Shown here: positions 53,437 through 57,391 of the stretch, piece after piece
Layout of the letters: each line of letters begins with the position of its first letter
Position numbering within the stretch: position 1 is the first letter of the stretch
NCBI GenBank assembly: GCA_024275565.1
Contig: JAJRYY010000041.1
Coordinates: 1-57,391, forward strand
DNA: 57,391 nt
DNA from: Planctomycetota bacterium
Lineage (GTDB): Bacteria; Planctomycetota; Phycisphaerae; UBA1845
Direction: 5' to 3'
Position numbers and translations under genes: made by a program
The notes under the pieces: model-generated
Databases searched by the model: none
Told to the model about the DNA's origin: nothing
Seen by the model: only the letters and a program-made list of their open reading frames with translations

Positions 53437-55148
53437 ACAGATTATCCAGAACAATCGTGCTATTATCTGCAACGCTGACAATCAACCACATCGACCCTGC
53501 GATCGCACAGCAACGCGTTTCAGACACCGTTCATAACCTGTCCATCTCAGGCCCGGGTACACTCCGCGCCCAAACCGAGCAACAGGTCTGCATCTTCTGC
53601 CACGCACCCCACAACACGTCAGGACTCAAACCACTCTGGAACCGCAGCTTGAAAAGCGGAAGCTACACCATTTACACGTCCTCCACGTTCGACGCCCAGC
53701 CAGGCCAACCCAACGGATCGAGCAAGCTTTGCCTCAGTTGTCATGACGGGACCATCGCCCTGGGATTTGTACTCAGCAGAGCCGACAAAATCGCAATGGC
53801 TGGGAGCGATTTCATCCCGGCAGGGCTGACAAATCTTGGCACAGACCTGTCCAACGATCACCCCGTCAGCTTCCCCTACACATCCTCACTGGCCGCCTCA
53901 GACCTCCAACTGATTGACCCCAACACCCTGCCTCCAGCGATCAGGCTCGATGCAACTGGCAAAATGCAGTGTACATCCTGCCACAACCCACACGACAATT
54001 CAAACGGCGACTTCCTCGTCATCAGAGACGAATTCGGACAACTCTGCACAGCGTGTCATCGCATGAACGGCTGGAGAGGCAGCAGCCACGAAACGACACC
54101 AGCCTCAACTGCGGGCGCTAACACAGGAGAGTGGCCCTTCGATTCCGTCGCACAAAACGCCTGCAGAAGCTGCCACCGACCGCACGCCGCAGGGGGCGCA
54201 GAACGCCTGCTCATAGCTCGACAGGAGGAAGAAAATTGCCTGCGATGCCACAATGGGACTGTCGCACAGACCAATTTCTCGTCGGAAATCACAAAACTAC
54301 GCGCACACGATTCGACCAAATTTCTCGACATCCACGACCCAGCCGAGTCCTCCACTCCGTCTCAGGACCACGTCGTGTGTACCGATTGTCACAATCCGCA
54401 CGCCGCCCAACCCATCACGCAGACCACCGGATACATCCCCATAGGCCCAACGTTGCTGGGATCGACCGGCATCACTTCGGGTGGCGCTCCTGTCGACAAC
54501 GCACAGTTTGAATACCAGATATGCTTCCGATGCCACGGCGACACAGCCGTCCGGACCCAGAACCCAGTCCAGAGACTCGCGCAGACCTCCAATCTGCGAC
54601 TCAAATTCACGCCAAACAACCCCAGCTACCACCCGGTGGTCACCAGCGTCACAAGCACCGACACAGTCAGCCTCGACCCTGGCTGGACGCCGGGATCGCT
54701 CATCCGTTGCACCGATTGCCACAACAACGACTCAGGACCACGCAACAATGGCGGCGGCCCCGATGGCCCCCACGGATCCATCTATCCATTCCTGCTCGAA
54801 CGCAACTATGTCGTCGCCACATCCGCCACGGAATCCGCAGTACAATACGCAATGTGCTACAAATGCCACCTACGCAGCAGCATACTCAGCGACGACAGCT
54901 TCAAGGAACATAGAATGCACATTGTCGAGGAGAGCACGCCATGCTCGGTCTGCCACGCACCGCACGGCGTCAGTTCTATCGTCGCATCAACTTCAGATCA
55001 CTCACATCTGATAAACTTCGACACGTCAGCCGTGCGACCGGAACCACAAACCGGGCGGCTCGAATTCCGCGACCTCGGCCAATTCGCAGGAAGCTGCACA
55101 CTCACCTGCCACGGAGAAGATCACCGCGACGAACGGTATGCACCTTAA
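53433..55148 (+). CDS. 12-haem cytochrome with OmcE-like module
   Basis: A 571-residue exported protein (signal ending near AIAQQ). Eleven CxxCH motifs lie at 53, 100, 180, 205, 244, 269, 316, 364, 426, 475 and 504, plus CTLTCH (CxxxCH) at 555. Residues 30-215 repeat the motif chain of the tetrahaem protein at 47312: HNLS, CIFCHAPH, PLWN, SSKLCLSCHDG, NLGTDLSNDHPVSF, CTSCHNPHDNSNGDFL, CTACH. Intervals between its four haem motifs (47, 80, 25) nearly equal those in the OmcE-like protein (48, 73, 25). The remaining eight haems are in doubled-CxxCH modules. It could cap or start a filament made from the tetrahaem subunit, or act as the surface reductase. Confidence 0.9.
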   Translation: MNRLSRTIVLLSATLTINHIDPAIAQQRVSDTVHNLSISGPGTLRAQTEQQVCIFCHAPHNTSGLKPLWNRSLKSGSYTIYTSSTFDAQPGQPNGSSKLCLSCHDGTIALGFVLSRADKIAMAGSDFIPAGLTNLGTDLSNDHPVSFPYTSSLAASDLQLIDPNTLPPAIRLDATGKMQCTSCHNPHDNSNGDFLVIRDEFGQLCTACHRMNGWRGSSHETTPASTAGANTGEWPFDSVAQNACRSCHRPHAAGGAERLLIARQEEENCLRCHNGTVAQTNFSSEITKLRAHDSTKFLDIHDPAESSTPSQDHVVCTDCHNPHAAQPITQTTGYIPIGPTLLGSTGITSGGAPVDNAQFEYQICFRCHGDTAVRTQNPVQRLAQTSNLRLKFTPNNPSYHPVVTSVTSTDTVSLDPGWTPGSLIRCTDCHNNDSGPRNNGGGPDGPHGSIYPFLLERNYVVATSATESAVQYAMCYKCHLRSSILSDDSFKEHRMHIVEESTPCSVCHAPHGVSSIVASTSDHSHLINFDTSAVRPEPQTGRLEFRDLGQFAGSCTLTCHGEDHRDERYAP

Positions 55149-55188
55149 ACCCCATACAACATAACAATATGCAACAAAATCTCCCACA

Positions 55189-56631
55189 CTACCTGGGATC
55201 AAGCCCGACGCGGTTCAAAACCAGCAGTCGCGGCTCCGTCATATCCTCAATCGCGTATCGAATCCCTTCGCGCCCCAGCCCCGAATCCTTCACCCCGCCA
55301 TACGGCATGCTATCCACCCGAAATGAAGGCACATCGTTGATCACAACCCCGCCGACATCCAGCTCGTTCCACGCATAAAACACATTGTGCATATCACGCG
55401 TGAAAACCCCAGCCTGCAACCCAAACACACTGTCATTCACCCGTTCACACGCCTGCTCGAAAGTCGCAAACGGCTCAACCGTCGCCACCGGTCCAAACGC
55501 CTCCTTGCATGTCAGGTCCGCATCGCGAGGAACATCTTCCACAAACGTCGCATCAAAAAACGCCCCATCCCGCTTCCCACCACAAAGCACCTTCGCCCCG
55601 CTCGCGACAGCATCCCCCACCCACGATTCAATCCGTTTCGCGTCATTCTCGGTAATGAGCGGACCAATGAAGGTATCCTCATTCATCGGATCACCCACCG
55701 GCAGTTTCGCGGCAGCCAACGCAAGTTTCGCCTTAAAATCGTCATAAATCGACTCGTGAATCAGAACCCGCTGCACACCGATACACGACTGCCCCGACTG
55801 ATAAAACGCCCCGATCATCAACCGCTCAACCGCATAGTCCACGTCGCAATCACGATCCACAATGCACGCAGCATTGCCCCCAAGCTCCAGCACAACCTTC
55901 TTCTTCCCAGCCTTCGCCTTCAGCGACCACCCCACATCAGGAGACCCCGTAAATGAAAGCAGCTTAAACCGATCATCCGTCGTAAAAAGGTCAGCCCCAT
56001 CACGCGAGCACGGGAGGATACTGAACGCCCCACTCGGCAGATCCGTCTCAGCCAGTATCTCACCAATAATAATCGCCCCGATCGGCGTTCGAGACGCAGG
56101 CTTCAACACCCACGGACACCCGCACGCAATCGCAGGCGCCATCTTATGAGCAGCAAGATTGATCGGAAAATTGAATGGCGAAATGAACGAACACACCCCA
56201 ATCGGCACGCGTTTGATGACGGCCTCATACCCCGTCGCACGCGGCGATATATCCAGCGACTGATACTCCCCATAAATACGCGTCGCCTCCTCAGCCGCCA
56301 GACGAAACGTATCGATTCCCCGAGATACCTCACCCCGGGCATCCTTGATCGGCTTGCCAGCCTCAATCGTCAGCGCCGTCGCCAACTCATCAAAACGCTC
56401 CAGCATCTGCTCCACAACATGCTGACACACCGCAGCCCGCGCATGCGACGACATCTTCCGACAAGCGTCACGGGCACCGTCAGCAAGACCGATCGCCTGA
56501 TCAATCGTATTAGCATCTGCCAGTGCAACCCGAGTCGCAATCTCACCCGTATACTTATTCGTCACCGCGAGATCCGCATTCGCCGCGACCGGTTTATTAC
56601 CAAGGTAATACGGATAAGCAGCCTTCAGCAT
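55189..56631 (-). CDS. NAD(P)-dependent aldehyde dehydrogenase
   Basis: A 480-residue enzyme from ATG 56631 (MLKAAYPYYL); the longer open frame begins with TTG inside an interspersed palindrome and is rejected. Motifs: catalytic Cys in GQSCIGVQR, general-base Glu in VLELGGNAACIV, cofactor-binding Asn/Lys in SPFNFPINL and VLKPASRTP, FTGSPDVG and the C-terminal PYGGVKDSGLGREG. The overall match is to the GAPN/succinate-semialdehyde-like group used with aliphatic or phosphorylated aldehydes; the substrate cannot be fixed. It follows thyX on the same strand. Confidence 0.93.
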   Translation of the reverse strand: MLKAAYPYYLGNKPVAANADLAVTNKYTGEIATRVALADANTIDQAIGLADGARDACRKMSSHARAAVCQHVVEQMLERFDELATALTIEAGKPIKDARGEVSRGIDTFRLAAEEATRIYGEYQSLDISPRATGYEAVIKRVPIGVCSFISPFNFPINLAAHKMAPAIACGCPWVLKPASRTPIGAIIIGEILAETDLPSGAFSILPCSRDGADLFTTDDRFKLLSFTGSPDVGWSLKAKAGKKKVVLELGGNAACIVDRDCDVDYAVERLMIGAFYQSGQSCIGVQRVLIHESIYDDFKAKLALAAAKLPVGDPMNEDTFIGPLITENDAKRIESWVGDAVASGAKVLCGGKRDGAFFDATFVEDVPRDADLTCKEAFGPVATVEPFATFEQACERVNDSVFGLQAGVFTRDMHNVFYAWNELDVGGVVINDVPSFRVDSMPYGGVKDSGLGREGIRYAIEDMTEPRLLVLNRVGLDPR

Positions 56632-56652
56632 AGCTGGTAACTCACAGTTGCG

Positions 56653-56680
56653 GGTGCCACTGGCGGCTTGTCCGCCAGTG
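56653..56680. repeat. Interspersed palindrome, copy C
   Basis: GGTGCCACTGGCGGCTTGTC and the following CGCCAGTG: a 9-bp perfect inverted repeat CACTGGCGG/CCGCCAGTG with a 5-nt loop, preceded by GGTGC. It sits in the thyX to aldehyde dehydrogenase spacer. Confidence 0.88.
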
Positions 56681-56704
56681 TGATCGCCATCCAACCAAAT
56701 CTCA

Positions 56705-57391
56705 CTAAACCTTCACATTCTCCGTGCTCGCTGCACTCGTACCATCAAACAACGACACCATCTCATAATCGCAGAATATATTCGGAGCATGTTCCTGCAG
56801 AATAGTCAGCACCTTGGCAGCCACAACCCGAATCTCAGTCTCGGCATGCTCATTCGCCCGCAACTCCACAAAGTGTCGCAGCGCCCGGGCGTTGGCAGTC
56901 ACGAAAATCTTCGTCTCAGTAGCATTCGGCAGCACCGATCGGGCAGCCTGCCGCGCAAGCTTCCGACGCAATGTCTTATCTTCAACATCGCCGAACTTAC
57001 GCGCCAACCCATCCACCAGCTTCACATACGCAGACTGACACTCCCCAATCGCAGCCATCCACACCTCATGCAGCTCCGCATCCTCAGCGATGCAACTCGG
57101 CTCGACAAAAGCTGTCTCAGATTCATCCACATACCGCTGCGAAAGCTGGGAATATCCGAACCCCGCCCGATGTCGAATTAGCTCATGCGTAAAGGATCGC
57201 GACACCCCCGTGAAGATGAAATTGAAGACGGCATGCTCCAGCACACTCCCATGTCGCACCGATATTATCCGGTCCAGATACGCCTTATTCCCTCCAGGTC
57301 GCGGCTTGGCGAAGCTCATGTAGCACACCCGCCCCGCCACCTCGCACAACTTCTCCCCCGCAACCTCCGTATCCGTCTCCCACTGATCCAC
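56705..57391 (-). CDS. thyX: FAD-dependent thymidylate synthase, partial
   Basis: Flavin-dependent dUMP methylation. 228 residues are visible; the gene runs off the right edge, so the N-terminus is missing (the first codon here is a GTG at the boundary and need not be the start). Family features: SVLEHAVFNFIFTGVSRSFTHELIRHR, then the signature GYSQLSQRYVDE, and RSVLPNATETKIFVTANARALRHFVELR near the C-terminus. In the signature, RHR is followed by eight rather than the usual seven residues before the Ser (RHRAGFGYSQLS). No thyA is in the window. Confidence 0.93.
   Translation of the reverse strand: MDQWETDTEVAGEKLCEVAGRVCYMSFAKPRPGGNKAYLDRIISVRHGSVLEHAVFNFIFTGVSRSFTHELIRHRAGFGYSQLSQRYVDESETAFVEPSCIAEDAELHEVWMAAIGECQSAYVKLVDGLARKFGDVEDKTLRRKLARQAARSVLPNATETKIFVTANARALRHFVELRANEHAETEIRVVAAKVLTILQEHAPNIFCDYEMVSLFDGTSAASTENVKV

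Overview
The window looks like a chromosomal segment of a Gram-negative planctomycete, probably of the class Phycisphaerae or a relative. The evidence is indirect. It holds a PEP-CTERM protein, two proteins ending in dockerin-like Asp-rich repeats of the planctomycete type, a membrane protein with the CxxCGY...CPECG zinc ribbon common in that phylum, a Ser/Thr kinase fused to TPRs, and ATP synthase b and c subunits that begin with signal peptides. No tRNA, rRNA, CRISPR array or transposase was found.

Left part (1-19 kb): a glycosyltransferase with two paralogous lipoproteins; a DUF2752 protein; a succinate dehydrogenase operon of the Bacillus-type order sdhC-sdhA-sdhB; a secreted transglutaminase-like protein; a dockerin-like secreted protein overlapping a five-haem cytochrome that also ends in a dockerin-like tail; a PEP-CTERM protein; a WaaP-like kinase next to an iodotyrosine-deiodinase-like nitroreductase; a zinc-ribbon membrane protein broken by a one-base frameshift; and an MBL-fold hydrolase.

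Middle (19-37 kb): the complete F-type ATP synthase operon on the minus strand (atpZ-atpI-atpB-atpE-atpF-atpH-atpA-atpG-atpD-atpC), divergent asd, a C45-type acyltransferase/peptidase, a Ser/Thr kinase-TPR sensor and an Arg/Ser-rich secreted TPR protein.

Right part (37.4-55.1 kb): the striking region. About 18 kb is devoted to c-type cytochromes. A minus-strand pair encodes a one-piece ResB-CcsA haem ligase and a four-haem c554-like cytochrome. Divergently there is a histidine kinase whose periplasmic sensor carries a CxxCH haem motif, an NtrC-type sigma-54 activator, a 14-haem cytochrome, a tetrahaem cytochrome resembling the Geobacter nanowire subunit OmcE, an NHL-repeat lipoprotein, a five-haem lipoprotein, a large outer-membrane beta-barrel, a second NHL lipoprotein and a 12-haem protein with an OmcE-like N-terminal module. 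Good -24/-12 (sigma-54) promoters stand before the haem ligase and before the OmcE-like gene, with weaker ones elsewhere. A perfect 18-bp palindrome sits where an NtrC-family activator would bind. I read this as a self-regulated locus that makes, exports and matures an extracellular cytochrome filament or electron conduit; this is inference from domains and layout. The window ends with an aldehyde dehydrogenase and a partial thyX.

A second window-wide feature is that most spacers, and several coding regions, contain 12-26 bp tandem repeats, usually 16-18 bp, all different in sequence. Short interspersed hairpins (three copies of one family, one 26-bp perfect inverted repeat) also occur.
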